Source of the DNA: Tiliqua scincoides
Lineage: Eukaryota; Chordata; Lepidosauria; Squamata; Scincidae
DNA: 64,000 nt
Assembly (NCBI RefSeq): GCF_035046505.1
Contig: NC_089822.1
Coordinates: forward strand, 124,864,807-124,928,806
Direction of reading: 5' to 3'
The translations under genes were made by a program, and so were the position numbers. Below the pieces are notes generated by a model that ran no database searches, had not been told where the DNA came from, and worked only from the letters and a program-made list of their open reading frames with translations. Positions 11,048 to 20,593 of this stretch are shown piece after piece (the stretch's first letter is position 1; each line of letters opens with the position of its first letter).

Positions 11048-11399
11048 TCTTCTTACCAGTTCAGACCAGTGAGCATCCAAAAACCCCAGTCTAACATCTG
11101 ATGCACTGTGACACCACTGATAATAAGAAATTTGCATAAATGAATAAACAACAAATAATCTAGTATGGGCAAGAGTAACTTTGGAGGATGTATCTATGAG
11201 AGATGAATGGAACATTCTGGCTTCAAATATATCCCCCAAATACTGAGGAATTAATATTAGATATAAAAAGAAGAAACAAAGATCACCAGATTCTTAGGAA
11301 CATAGATTCTGTGCCAGATTTCTGAACAGGCAACTTTCTGTGAATCTCGCCATTGCCTGGAACCAGGTATTCTTAGATTAGCCAGTCAGTCTTAGTGCT
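11048..11399. other. Unannotated intergenic stretch
   Basis: It may hold the 3' UTR of the LINE remnant just upstream, but no tail or duplication is visible. Confidence 0.4.
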
Positions 11400-11515
11400 C
11401 TCCCCCCTCTCCCATCTTCAAAACATGGAGAAAATAATGCTCCCATGCCTTACAGGGTCGCTGCAAGGATTTCAGGGGGGAAAAATAGTGCATTTAAAGA
11501 GCTTGGGTAATGGAC
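11400..11515 (+). mobile_element. MIR-like SINE fragment
   Basis: It contains CCATCTTCAAAACATGGAGA, then TGCCTTACAGGGTCGCTGCA, then AGTGCATTTAAAGAGCTTGG. This follows the order of the MIR 3' half (atctgtaaaatggg, cctcacagggttgttgtga, gtaaagcgctt). Confidence 0.6.
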
Positions 11516-11615
11516 AAACATTAAGTTGTTGGTATGACAGATACCATTTGACAGCCGTTTGACAGATCCTTCTTTAAACACCTTCAAGACCTGTAGCCTT
11601 TGCTACAGTCCAGGG

Positions 11616-12034
11616 CAGGGGTGCCCAAACTCTTACCCGGGAGCCATTTGCGGCCCTCAGGGGCCCCCAATTCAGCCACGGGGAGCCTCCAGTCTCCAAT
11701 GAGCCTTGCTGGAGCCCATGCTGGCCTGATGTAACTACTCTCAGCGCAAGGGCCAAAGGTTTGACCTCTCATGGGAGCTGCGGGCTGAGGGCTGCTGCTT
11801 TCTGTTTCATGTCTGTGAAGCAGCAGCAAAGGGAAGACCGGCCTTGCTTTGCACAAGGACTTTTATAGGTCTTGCACTATCATGAGACCTTCATTCATTC
11901 ATATAAGTTATAATATATTCATTTATGTAAATTTATGTAAATTTTAAATGTAAATTAACTCCTTTTTCCCCAGCCCCCAACACAGTGTCAGAGAGATTAT
12001 GTGGCCCTCCTACCAAAAAGTTTGGACACCCCTG
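11616..12034 (+). mobile_element. Non-autonomous hAT element (CAGGGGTGnCCAAA family)
   Basis: The termini are CAGGGGTGCCCAAAC and GTTTGGACACCCCTG, a near-perfect 15-bp inverted repeat. The flanking octamers GTCCAGGG and ATCTAGGG match at 6 of 8, as expected for a decayed hAT duplication. The interior has a GC-rich half (gcggccctcaggggccc) and an AT-rich half with TTCATTCATTCATATAAG. Two relatives lie at 12303 (inverted) and 25515. Confidence 0.9.
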
Positions 12035-12302
12035 ATCTAGGGCGATAAATCCCCCCACCTCAAGCATACGTTGGGTAGAAAAAGAAGAATCCCTTTGGCT
12101 TGCTTTCAAGCCTGTTGCTTGCTCATATTCTCAGGTGCCCCTTGGGGCTGATATTCCTGATGGGGAACAATGACTCATTTCCTGCTATTGCAATCTTTCT
12201 AGGAACTGACTTTAAGTCATGCAGGGCCTAGAACCAGGCAGCCGCTGTCCCTTGACTGCCATCCCAAGGTGCTGTCATGCTTAAAATGAGCATTCTCTAG
12301 GC

Positions 12303-12767
12303 CAGGGGTGTCCAAAGTTTTTGGCAGGAGGGCCACATCATCTCTTTGACACTGTGTTGGGGACTGGGGAAAAAAAAGAATTAATTTATGTTTAAAATTT
12401 GAATAAATTTACATACGTTTACATAAATTAATATATTAGAGGTGGAACTTATATGAATGTATGAAGGTCTTGCAATAGCTCAAGGCCTATAAGAGGCCTT
12501 GCACAAAGCAAGGCTGGCCTTTCCTTTGCTGCCACTACTGCATCACAGATGTAAAAAGCAAGCAGTGGAGGGAGCCCTCATCCCACCGCTCACATGAGAG
12601 GTCAAACAGTCGCCCTCATGCTGAGAGAAGTTGCGTCAGGCCAGTGCGGGCTCCAACAAATCTCCGGAGGGCCAGAGGGTCATTGGAGACTGGGGGCTCT
12701 CTGAGGGCTGCATTGAGAGGCCTCAAGGGCTGCATGCGGCCCCAAGGCCGGGGTTTGGGCACCCCTA
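12303..12767 (-). mobile_element. Non-autonomous hAT element (CAGGGGTGnCCAAA family), inverted
   Basis: Same family as 11616-12034 but in the opposite orientation, starting CAGGGGTGTCCAAAG and ending TTTGGGCACCCCTA. The flanks CTCTAGGC and TTCTAGGC match at 7 of 8. Its proximity to 11616-12034 gives an inverted pair about 270 bp apart. Confidence 0.9.
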
Positions 12768-12775
12768 TTCTAGGC

Positions 12776-13967
12776 AACAGTTTTACCCCTCTGTTCGCTT
12801 TCCTTCCCCGCAGAGGAAAGAAATTCTTTCTTCCTGAGGTCCTCCTCTTTGAACAGATTTTGACACCTGTGTTGGTGGCGATGGGAGGGGGGCGAGGAGG
12901 CATACAGAGAGAGGGATGATGGGACTGACAGTGTTTGCAGCTGTTCACAAAATGCCACCAGATACAGTTGCAGAGGTTCAGGATTCAGTGAGCTTGGGAG
13001 ACACTTTAATTAGCTCTAATAGCACTTCCCTGCTGTGCTGACATCGAAAACCTGCATAATTACCAGCAGCGACTGGGAGTCAGGTACAGTAGTATGGTCT
13101 TAATTGAGTGTTTACTGAACGAACACAGGCAAAAGAGGAGGGGGGAGCCCAAGAAAAATAAAAACTCGAACACAGAGTCCCCCCCCCCTCTCGCCACATC
13201 ACTCAGCAGCAGCAGCACAAAGCACAGAGTGTGTAAACCAGCCTAATTGCACATTTGACATTTTGCAACACTGGGGAGGGTGGAGGATGTGTTGGAAGGA
13301 GGGAGTCACAGATTTGTGGAATCTTTGAGTCAGGCATGGGGTAGGCCTCTGGGGACAGAGCAGGGAGAGGTCGGATGTGGTGGTATTAGAGGCCAAGTTC
13401 CCTTAACAAGGAGCAAAAAGGTCTTGGAAAGGGATTGCAGCAGGTCCTGAAATAAAAGCTGGGCTGAATGTTTCCCTGTTTTGCTTTCCAGGTTAAAAAA
13501 AAAAAATCACTTTGGGGGTGGCCAACATGTTCTGCAAACAGCTCCTTAATGGTTACCTTTTCCAAATGTGTTCACTGCTGGCTTCAGCATCATGTTTTGC
13601 CTTGTTTTCCAGATCAGGGCTTCTTTCTCTTCCTTTGAGTGTCCCAACCAATTAGGGATTGTATTGGAGAGATGATGATATCTCATGTAGCCCGTCAGAT
13701 TTAGCTGAAGGACAATGCCATTGAGGAGAAATTAAGTCAATTGAGAGTGAGGGCAATGTTTCCTGGATTGGTTTTAGGAGTGATAACAATCAGATCACTC
13801 AGCGTGGAAGAATATGTTTTGATTCAATTGCTGTGCTATTGCTTTTGTGTCCCCTCTTCGTGCTCATTTAGTACCAGACTCCCCAGTGTGGGAGTATTTC
13901 TAAATCTCTCTTCCTATCAGTATACATTGCATCTTGGTTCGGTAATCTTGCCTGTATCCCATCTCCT
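12776..13967. other. Unique intergenic sequence with candidate conserved element
   Basis: No transposon recognised. About 12990-13190 is unique and carries ACTTTAATTAGCTCTAATAG, then CCTGCATAATTACCAGCAGC, with paired TAAT cores and no indel-rich decay. Frames of 65-78 codons here have no support. Confidence 0.35.
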
Positions 13968-13979
13968 CATCACATAGCA

Positions 13980-14043
13980 TCACATCACATCACATCCCTC
14001 CTCATTATACCATAGTCTTTCGAGACTGAAGGTTGCCAACTAA
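13980..14043 (+). mobile_element. Tail-only RTE-like LINE/SINE insertion
   Basis: A roughly 60-base insertion ends in the shared 3' tail (core CTTTCGAGACTGAAGG, then GCCAAC). It is flanked by an exact 12-bp duplication, CATCACATAGCA, at 13968-13979 and 14044-14055. The short 5' part is a CACAT-type pentamer run. It is an extremely truncated copy and fixes where the element ends. Confidence 0.8.
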
Positions 14044-14055
14044 CATCACATAGCA

Positions 14056-15626
14056 CCTGCTATTATTGGTCTGTTTGTTTCTTCATGCATCATCACTGAA
14101 TGCAAAGCTTTGGTCTTCTCCACTTGTTTGCCAACACTGATCTATACCACCAACCAATCAAATGTCTTGTTGACATATCCTGATGTCATCTTTGGTTCTC
14201 TTCTCCACCGCCAAATAGCCCACACATCTATTGGAAAGCCACTTTCTGGGGCCATTTCCACAAGTTCAAGGCCAACCACAATGCTTCTCAACTGGGAAAT
14301 ATGAGAGGGTAGGATGTCCTGCTAAAACTTATAGGGAAGCCTGATAAATGGGATTGCATTATGTTATGATTGCATAAGAGAGCAGAAAAAGCACACAATG
14401 TGCTACAGTTGCTGGTGCAGAATTTGGCTTCCTGATAATCTCTTCTTTTATTGAGAGAAAAAAATAGTTTGCAGCCTTTCTAGCTGAGGTAAAAAGGATA
14501 TGTGTCAACCTCAATTGCTAAAATCCCAGAACCCAAAGAAGTGAAGGAATAAGATTGCCAATAGCTGGGCAGCAGGGCATCTATGTCCTTGCTCTGCCCA
14601 TGACATGCAGACTCAGAATAAATGGTGCAAGCAGTAAAAATGCCAAGAGAATAAGACAAATTATGCAAAGTTGCCTGATTTGCATGACTCAAACAGGTCA
14701 CAGAATGTGAGTGTCCATGGCAGAATTGATTGATTAGATGGCAGAATTTTATTTTATTTTGAAAAGAGCACACACAGATCTACCAGGAACTTTGGTTGAC
14801 TGGATAGCAAATAACACAGACAGATTAATCTAGGTGAGAACCTGTGGAGATGAGTCCAGGGGTGATTGCGGCAGAACAGCCATGCCTGCCTTTGTGTGAG
14901 GGTTTCTCCTCCCCATCCCCTTACCCCTTTAGATGAAACCAGCCTGGAACCAATGCCTGAATGTTCAGTTCGAGCCCAAAGCACCCACATCTCCTCTGCC
15001 ATCCTCTGCATATCCGTCCTGCCAACTCAGTGTCTCTTGTTTGACTTGCTAATGCAGATCTCAACAGCTGTTGTATCAAAGGTCCAGGTGCTGTCAGCCA
15101 GGCTGAAATCCCCCTGCAGGCTTTCCTGGGGGTGGCTGTCACTTAGCAGTCCACCTCACTCACCTTTCTGGTGGCTCTTGCTTGTCCTTTCTCCTTCTGA
15201 CAGGCAGGTGCAGCCAGGTTTAACGGAGGGGCCGTCACTGTGAAGGGGAAGGAAGGTTGCAGGCTTGCTCATTCCCCACTCCAAGGAGAAGAGTGGCCCA
15301 AGTTTTATAGAGGCCCAGTGGCTCCATATCCTTCTGCAGGAGCCAAGCCAGCACAGAATAACACAGCACACAATTGCCTTGATGAAAAGGATCTCCAGAG
15401 GGCACTTCCACCTTGAAGGACGAATTCAACTACTGGTTCCAGCCTTTCCAGACAAGTGCCTGCCCTAAATCAAGCCCAAAGTGTGAGATGGCACCATCCT
15501 AGCGCACACGACACGCTATGCTGGGCACAGAAATGTGAGGGACACAAACATGTTTGTGAAACTTGCCCTCCTCCCTGTTTGGTTGGGCTCAGCACTAGCT
15601 TTCTGGCCTACTAGAAATAGTAGTAC
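14056..15626. other. Unannotated intergenic stretch
   Basis: No repeat family recognised. Open frames of 64-125 codons (for example 14866-15243) show no domain or splice structure. Confidence 0.4.
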
Positions 15627-15638
15627 TACTACTACTGC

Positions 15639-15858
15639 CAATTTGGCATACAGACACTTGGCCAACAGTCTGAGGCAAAGAGGCAAAGAAGGAAGGCCCA
15701 TAGCCAGGGAGACAGACCAGGGACAGGCTGCACTTGCTCCCAGTGTGGAAGGGATTGTCACTCCCGAATCGGCCTTTTCAGTCACACTAGACACTGTTCC
15801 ACAACCACCATTCAGAGTGTGATACCATAGTCTTTCGAGACTGAAGGTTGCCAACAGT
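15639..15858 (+). mobile_element. RTE-like LINE 3' end, 5'-truncated
   Basis: The insert is bounded by TACTACTACTGC at 15627-15638 and 15859-15870, although this lies in a TAC-rich run. It encodes the C-terminus of a LINE protein: KAHSQGDRPGTGCTCSQCGR leading into CHSRIGLFSHTRHC, a CX2CX12HX3C zinc-knuckle-like module. The frame ends in TAG inside the conserved tail (ACCATAG). Only about 26 bases follow the stop. A very short 3' UTR fits the RTE clade. The protein pattern resembles the 'RARIGLxxHxR' ends of RTE-like elements, an assignment from recall. Confidence 0.8.
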
Positions 15859-16245
15859 TACTACTACTGCATACCACAGGTTCACTGTCCGTGAATGGAA
15901 CCATCCCTGGCATACGGTTCTCTGTTCGCTTTCAGGTTTTCCACCAATAGGACTGCCCCCCCCCACCCCGCTCTCCTTTCCTTGTCCTACAGATGTCAGT
16001 CTGCCTGAACTGAGGCTACCTCTGTTTTCAATCTAGGTCATGAGGAGATAAGCAAGATTCTAAGGAGAGGAGCATGGCTAGTGGATCAGGTCCCAGGCAA
16101 CAGTGTTGCCATGAGTGAAGTGAAGAACAGTTTTATAATGCATTTGTAGACGGAAGAAAAGAGAGCAGAGCATGCATTCTACTTTCTTCTGTATCATTTG
16201 GTTATACAGATGTAAACAAGGACAAGCACTTGCACCTTTTCAGTG

Positions 16246-16333
16246 CTACAATCCAATGCGCACTTACCTGTGAGTAAGTCCCATTGAACTCAATGGAGCT
16301 TACTGCTGAGAAGACATATAAAGGCTTGCGCTG
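16246..16333. repeat. ~85-bp palindromic interspersed repeat
   Basis: It shares GAGTAAGTCCCATTGAACTC, then AATGGAGCTTACT, with copies at 16924, 32474, 37581 and 55961. The centre folds on CCATTGAA/TCAATGG and the ends are inverted versions of CAATCCTATGCA. Confidence 0.75.
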
Positions 16334-16414
16334 TGAGCTGTGTAGATGAAGGCATTTCAGCAGGTGCAGCTTTCTACTTCTGCTTGACAAGGGCCAACAG
16401 GCCAGATTCCCTCA

Positions 16415-16466
16415 CTCACACAACCATTCAGCATCCCTGTCTCACACAACCATTCAGCATCCCTGT
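16415..16466. repeat. 26-bp tandem duplication
   Basis: Two exact copies of a 26-base unit containing CACACAACCATTCAGCATCC, at 16415-16440 and 16441-16466. Confidence 0.95.
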
Positions 16467-16923
16467 CCTCTTTTGTTTGCATCTAATATTAACAACATTC
16501 AGAAGTGATGATGGACTGAAGACAAGGCTTTGTTAGTCCCGGGTTCTCACAGTCTCCGATTCAAACTCAAGCCTTCAGTGGTTAGATCCTGGGCACACAC
16601 TTGGCTATATTTCAGTCTCAGGTCCCTCTGCATATAATGAGAACTATGATTTCCCAAGACTTGCACAAAATGGTTGGGAAAGCCAAAGGACTGCACTCTG
16701 AATAAGCATATTATATAAGCAGTTAATAACAACAGAATGATGACTATTGATATAGACTCCAGTCATGCCTAAGGACAGTGTGTGTTTGTGTTTTTAAAGT
16801 TTCTAGTCCACACACATTTGGATAGATCCTGCTAAATGCTTGTGATGTTTGTGCATCAGGGTATGCATGTGCACCCCATGTATCCACTGGAAGGAATGAC
16901 TTTATGTATCACAGGCCTCCCTG
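16467..16923. other. Unannotated intergenic stretch
   Basis: Nothing recognisable. Confidence 0.4.
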
Positions 16924-17010
16924 TGCAATCCCATGCATGTCTACGCAGAAGTACGTCTCAATGAATACAATGGGACTTGCTCCCCGGAATGCGGGTATAG
17001 GATTGCAGCC
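16924..17010. repeat. ~85-bp palindromic interspersed repeat
   Basis: Ends TGCAATCCCATGCATG and GGGTATAGGATTGCAGCC are inverted. The centre carries CTCAATGAATACAATGGGAC. Confidence 0.8.
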
Positions 17011-17259
17011 ACAGTCTCTCTGATTAGCCAACGGTTCTGCCTACACATTTGTGGTGCCTCAGTGTTCTGCGGGTCCCACTGTTCTTTTCTCCATTATCAA
17101 AATAATGGCCCCCTCCCCTGGCTTCAGAAAAGAGAATAGTTAACCACAAAATGAAAAATCCAGCTGGGCATATTTCAGCACGAAATTGATGCAACTACGT
17201 ATTTTCAGTGTCATGCTTTAAGTTTGGATGCAGAATTTGGCCTGTTTTTGTTCTGTATT

Positions 17260-17480
17260 CTAGATCTTCTTGCAGGACAAGTCCACTGGGTTTTGTCCTT
17301 CCCCTCATGATTACAATTTAAACATGCCCAACTCCTTCAGCCTCTCCTCCTAGACATTCTTCCTTTAAACCCTTGATTGTCTTTGACACTCTCATCAGAA
17401 CCCTCTCGAGCTTGTTTACCACCATTTGAAAAAATGGGGCCTCCAACACTGTCCTCCCTCTGAGGCCTGACTGATGCTGC
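17260..17480 (-). mobile_element. Old CR1-like fragment
   Basis: The plus strand shows CCCCTCATGATTACAATTTA, then CCCAACTCCTTCAGCCTCTC, a diverged version of the antisense CR1 C-terminal coding region (compare 7950-7985). Much older than CR1 copies 1-3. Confidence 0.55.
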
Positions 17481-17574
17481 CTTCAGCACTGGATAATGCT
17501 CCCTTTTTTACTTTGATCTGTTTGAAACAGCAACTTCACACTCAGCTCAACCATATCTTTATTGCAATCTATTT

Positions 17575-18180
17575 TTACCCAAAACAACAGAGTCCTGGTG
17601 GCACCTTAAAGACTGACAAATTTATTGTCATCAAAGCTTTCATGGAATGCAGTCAATTTCATCAGCTGTGTGATGTTGGCAGGTGTATATACCGTATATA
17701 CCCTTGGGGACAGAGAAGGACCCAAAATGTAAATAGTGAGGCCAAATGGCCACTAACAGCCAAAAGAACCAGACTGACAAGTGTGTGCAAAGCTTCAAAG
17801 TATATAAAACAAGCACAGTGATTATTCACTTCAGTAGTCCTTGGTGATAACAAAATCCTCCAAACCCTGCCAAGTTAATTAACACCTGTAATGTGAGAGG
17901 AAACCATAATCTTGATTCAAGCCTGAACAAATAGTATCAAGCCTCTGGATAAAGTAATTCAGTACTCTCGTGCTGGAGTTCCCCTTTAAAATGGCTTTGC
18001 TGAAGAAGGGTGGTTTTTCAAATCAGCAGCAGAGTGTCTTGAGAGGCTAAAATGCTCTCCCACTGATTTCTGGATGCTCCCCTGTTTTATGACAGGTTTG
18101 TGTCCATATATTATTTTGTGCAGAGGCACCTGTTTGTCCTGTGTAGACAGTAGAAGGGCACTGCTGCTCACATTGGAGGA
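17575..18180 (-). mobile_element. Penelope-like element 3' part with GIY-YIG-type remnant
   Basis: On the minus strand, 18171-17986 encodes QVPLHKIIYGHKPVIKQGS, then KSVGEHFSLSRHSAADLKNH. This matches the conserved 'GHK...PVGEHFN...H...DL' segment I associate with the GIY-YIG nuclease end of vertebrate Penelope-like elements. Downstream on the minus strand lies a reptile repeat end whose plus-strand form is CAGAGTCCTGGTGGCACC and TTAAAGACTGACAAATTTAT. The element is truncated and degraded. Family assignment is by recall. Confidence 0.6.
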
Positions 18181-18209
18181 TAAGTGGTTGAGGTTTCAAT
18201 CCTATACAC

Positions 18210-18420
18210 CAGCCATTTTCAACCAGTGTGCTGTGGCACACTGATGTGCCGTGAATGGTCTGCAGGTGTGCTGCGGAAATTTGGGGCTCATTTATTATGT
18301 TGTGAGCCCCCCACTGGCAGCATGGTGTGCCTTGTCAATTATCAAAAAGCTGATGGAATGTCTTGACAATTTTAGTGCCATGTCAGTGTGCCCTGAGATG
18401 AAAAAGGTTGAAAATTGCTG
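18210..18420 (+). mobile_element. Non-autonomous hAT MITE with exact 8-bp duplication
   Basis: The element runs from CAGCCATTTTCAACC to GGTTGAAAATTGCTG, inverted termini of about 15 bp. It is flanked by exact octamers CTATACAC at 18202-18209 and 18421-18428. The 8-bp duplication with CAGnG-type ends indicates the hAT superfamily. The body contains GTGCCGTGAATGGTCTGCAG and no coding capacity. Confidence 0.93.
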
Positions 18421-18428
18421 CTATACAC

Positions 18429-19890
18429 ACTTTCCTACACTTCCCTATTTTCGAATACACACTGTGGGTAGGGGGCACTCCTTCTTTATATGCACTTCTT
18501 TTGCAGCAAATCAGACCTCACTCTTCTATATGTTATTGGGACTGTTTGGGTTTGAACGTATGCAATTACCATAACAGCAGTGACCCTTAGTGAGACCCTT
18601 AGGCTTGGCATTCAGTAAGGATATGCTGATTCCCACTGAGAAATTTCACATCCCTTGACATTTGCAGATGTTTCTCCTTGAACCCTAAACTTCAAATGTG
18701 TCTTTTATGACATTTCAGTGCTAACTGTAGTGGCCACCATTTTTTTGTGCATTGGAGTTAAGACAATATGATCCTTGCACATGGCAGAAGGTTGGAAGAA
18801 TACGACTGAAAGCTGGGATCTCCTCATGTAACTCACAAAACAGATCGTTGATGTTGGGTTGGGGAGGCAGAAAGTAGAGTAAGTTCAAAAGGGAGCACTA
18901 GTTGGAAAAAACTTTGAGAAACACAGCTTTAAGGTCAGACACAAGACAAAAGGCTTATCTGGCTGTGTCTACTCTTGCTTTTGGCTCTGGAGCACAAGCA
19001 AATCTAGCAGAGGTTTTGTCAAGGAGGGTTAGGATGGAGTGATGTCATGAGCAGGAGTGCTTAGATGTTGCATTTGAAACAATGTTCAAAGAACCTAATC
19101 AGAAAAGTGCATGGTGAAACAGAAGGCATACTGAGACACTGGCCTAAGGGCATAACTGCCAGTCTGTCCTGCATCCAGATGCAGATGGATAGATAGGAGG
19201 AGGAGGGGTGGAGGAATGGAAGGAAGGAATGAGGTCAGCCTGGGTCATGCTCCCTGGGAAGGGAGTAAGGGATTGTTTTCACCATTTCATTGGCTGAGGA
19301 GCCCCAGGAGACACAGGCAGTGGAAGTAAGAACTTACTTCCAAATAAACATGCATAGGATTGCACTTTAATATACCTTTCATATTTATTTGGAAAGTTTG
19401 TACCCCACCTCTCAGTTTTTATAGATTTGTTTTACACTGTTGCAGCCCACTCTGAGTGCTGGGGATGAAACATGCTTCAACAAGGAAGTACAAATAAATG
19501 AACTGAGAAGAAAACCCTCTAATAAAGACATTTAACGTTGATTTGTTTTGTTGGATACTCTTAGTGGATCTGGCTATGGAGACATAATTACAAGCTCCTG
19601 CACGTCAAAACTGACCACTACAAGAGAAACATTGGGAGCTGGCTTTTCAAGAGATTGAAATATGTTGTACAGGTCCTGGACAGAGACATAAGTGAATTGG
19701 AACATGCTTACAACAAGAGAGAGAGAGAGCGCGCGCGCATTTTGTCATGGCTACTCTACATAATGAACCCAGCATAACATGCAAAGTGATCACCATTACA
19801 CGGCCCACTGCACATTCAACAGTCCCAAAGTGCTGTATTCTCTTAAAACAAAGGCATTTATTAGGCAGCCTGGCTCCCTTCCACAATCAG
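18429..19890. other. Unannotated stretch with a short repeat scrap
   Basis: 19326-19364 (AACTTACTTCCAAATAAACA, then TGCATAGGATTGCAC) is a half copy of the 85-bp palindromic repeat. Otherwise there is nothing recognisable apart from a short GA/GC run near 19720. Confidence 0.45.
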
Positions 19891-20362
19891 CTGGCATCCT
19901 TCAGTCTCGGAAGACTATGGTATCGCACTCTGAATAGTAGTTCCAGAACAGTGTCTTCTCCAATGCACAAAGCCTGGGTAAAGTAGATATGGAGGATAGA
20001 CTGTTACCCATGCAGCAAATCCCCCCTCTCCACATCGCTGAAATGGTCCAGTGGAAAGGCAGAAGCCAATACGGTTGGTTCCAGCGGTGTCGCAGGAGTT
20101 GCCAGAACGTGACTGTGTTCAGCCGTGAACTGCCTTAGGGACTCCGGCTCCGGATTTTGCCTCAAGGCTGACTCCTGAAGCCTTTTCCATAACTGGATGT
20201 AGCCACAAGGCAGTGGAGGTTTGGGCTCAGAGTTTTCCTTCTCTCAGATGAGCTGCCTTCCCTGGCTAACGAGTCCCATCTACCCCGTGGCTGTTTAGTC
20301 GCCTCTTACGACAAGTACAGCCAAACTGAGGGCCTATTCTTATCCCCAGCCCGCAGGGGAAG
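19891..20362 (-). mobile_element. Composite element carrying the shared RTE-like tail
   Basis: Read on the minus strand it ends with a diverged shared tail (plus strand CATCCTTCAGTCTCGGAAGA). It begins near 20362 with CCCCTGCGGGCTGGGGATAA and includes CTTGTCGTAAGAGGCGACTA. The body between (GGTTCCAGCGGTGTCGCAGG on plus) is unlike the LINE coding end at 58870. Possible flanking duplications (GGAAGGGA-like on both sides) are imprecise. It is either an internally deleted LINE or a separate non-autonomous family using the same tail. Confidence 0.55.
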
Positions 20363-20375
20363 GCCTTCCCTTCCC

Positions 20376-20413
20376 TGATGTGAGGCCACCTTCCACAAGG
20401 TGGCCTCACATCA
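20376..20413. repeat. Perfect 17-bp stem hairpin
   Basis: TGATGTGAGGCCACCTT and its exact reverse complement are separated by CCAC. It adjoins the 5' edge of the composite element. I do not know its origin. Confidence 0.9.
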
Positions 20414-20593
20414 GCTATTGAGAGCCATTGCCCTGTATTGTTTTTTTCTCCTCTGTAAACTCCACAGAGTGAACAGAACTGCCATATAGGGGGTTTTGCC
20501 CTAAAGATTACTTCCAACATTCTTCTTATCTGAATTTCTTTCTGGCTTGTGGAGTTCTGAATTACTTGATTTTACTGAATTACTTGATTTACT

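Noticed and set aside
14866-15243. Possible exon with an acceptor-like TTCTCCTTCTGACAG near 15187-15202
   Set aside because: The polypyrimidine-AG is suggestive but the following frame has no domain and no matching donor or reading continuity could be shown.
16415-16466. CRISPR-like or satellite array
   Set aside because: Only two exact 26-bp units without spacers. It is a simple tandem duplication in vertebrate DNA.
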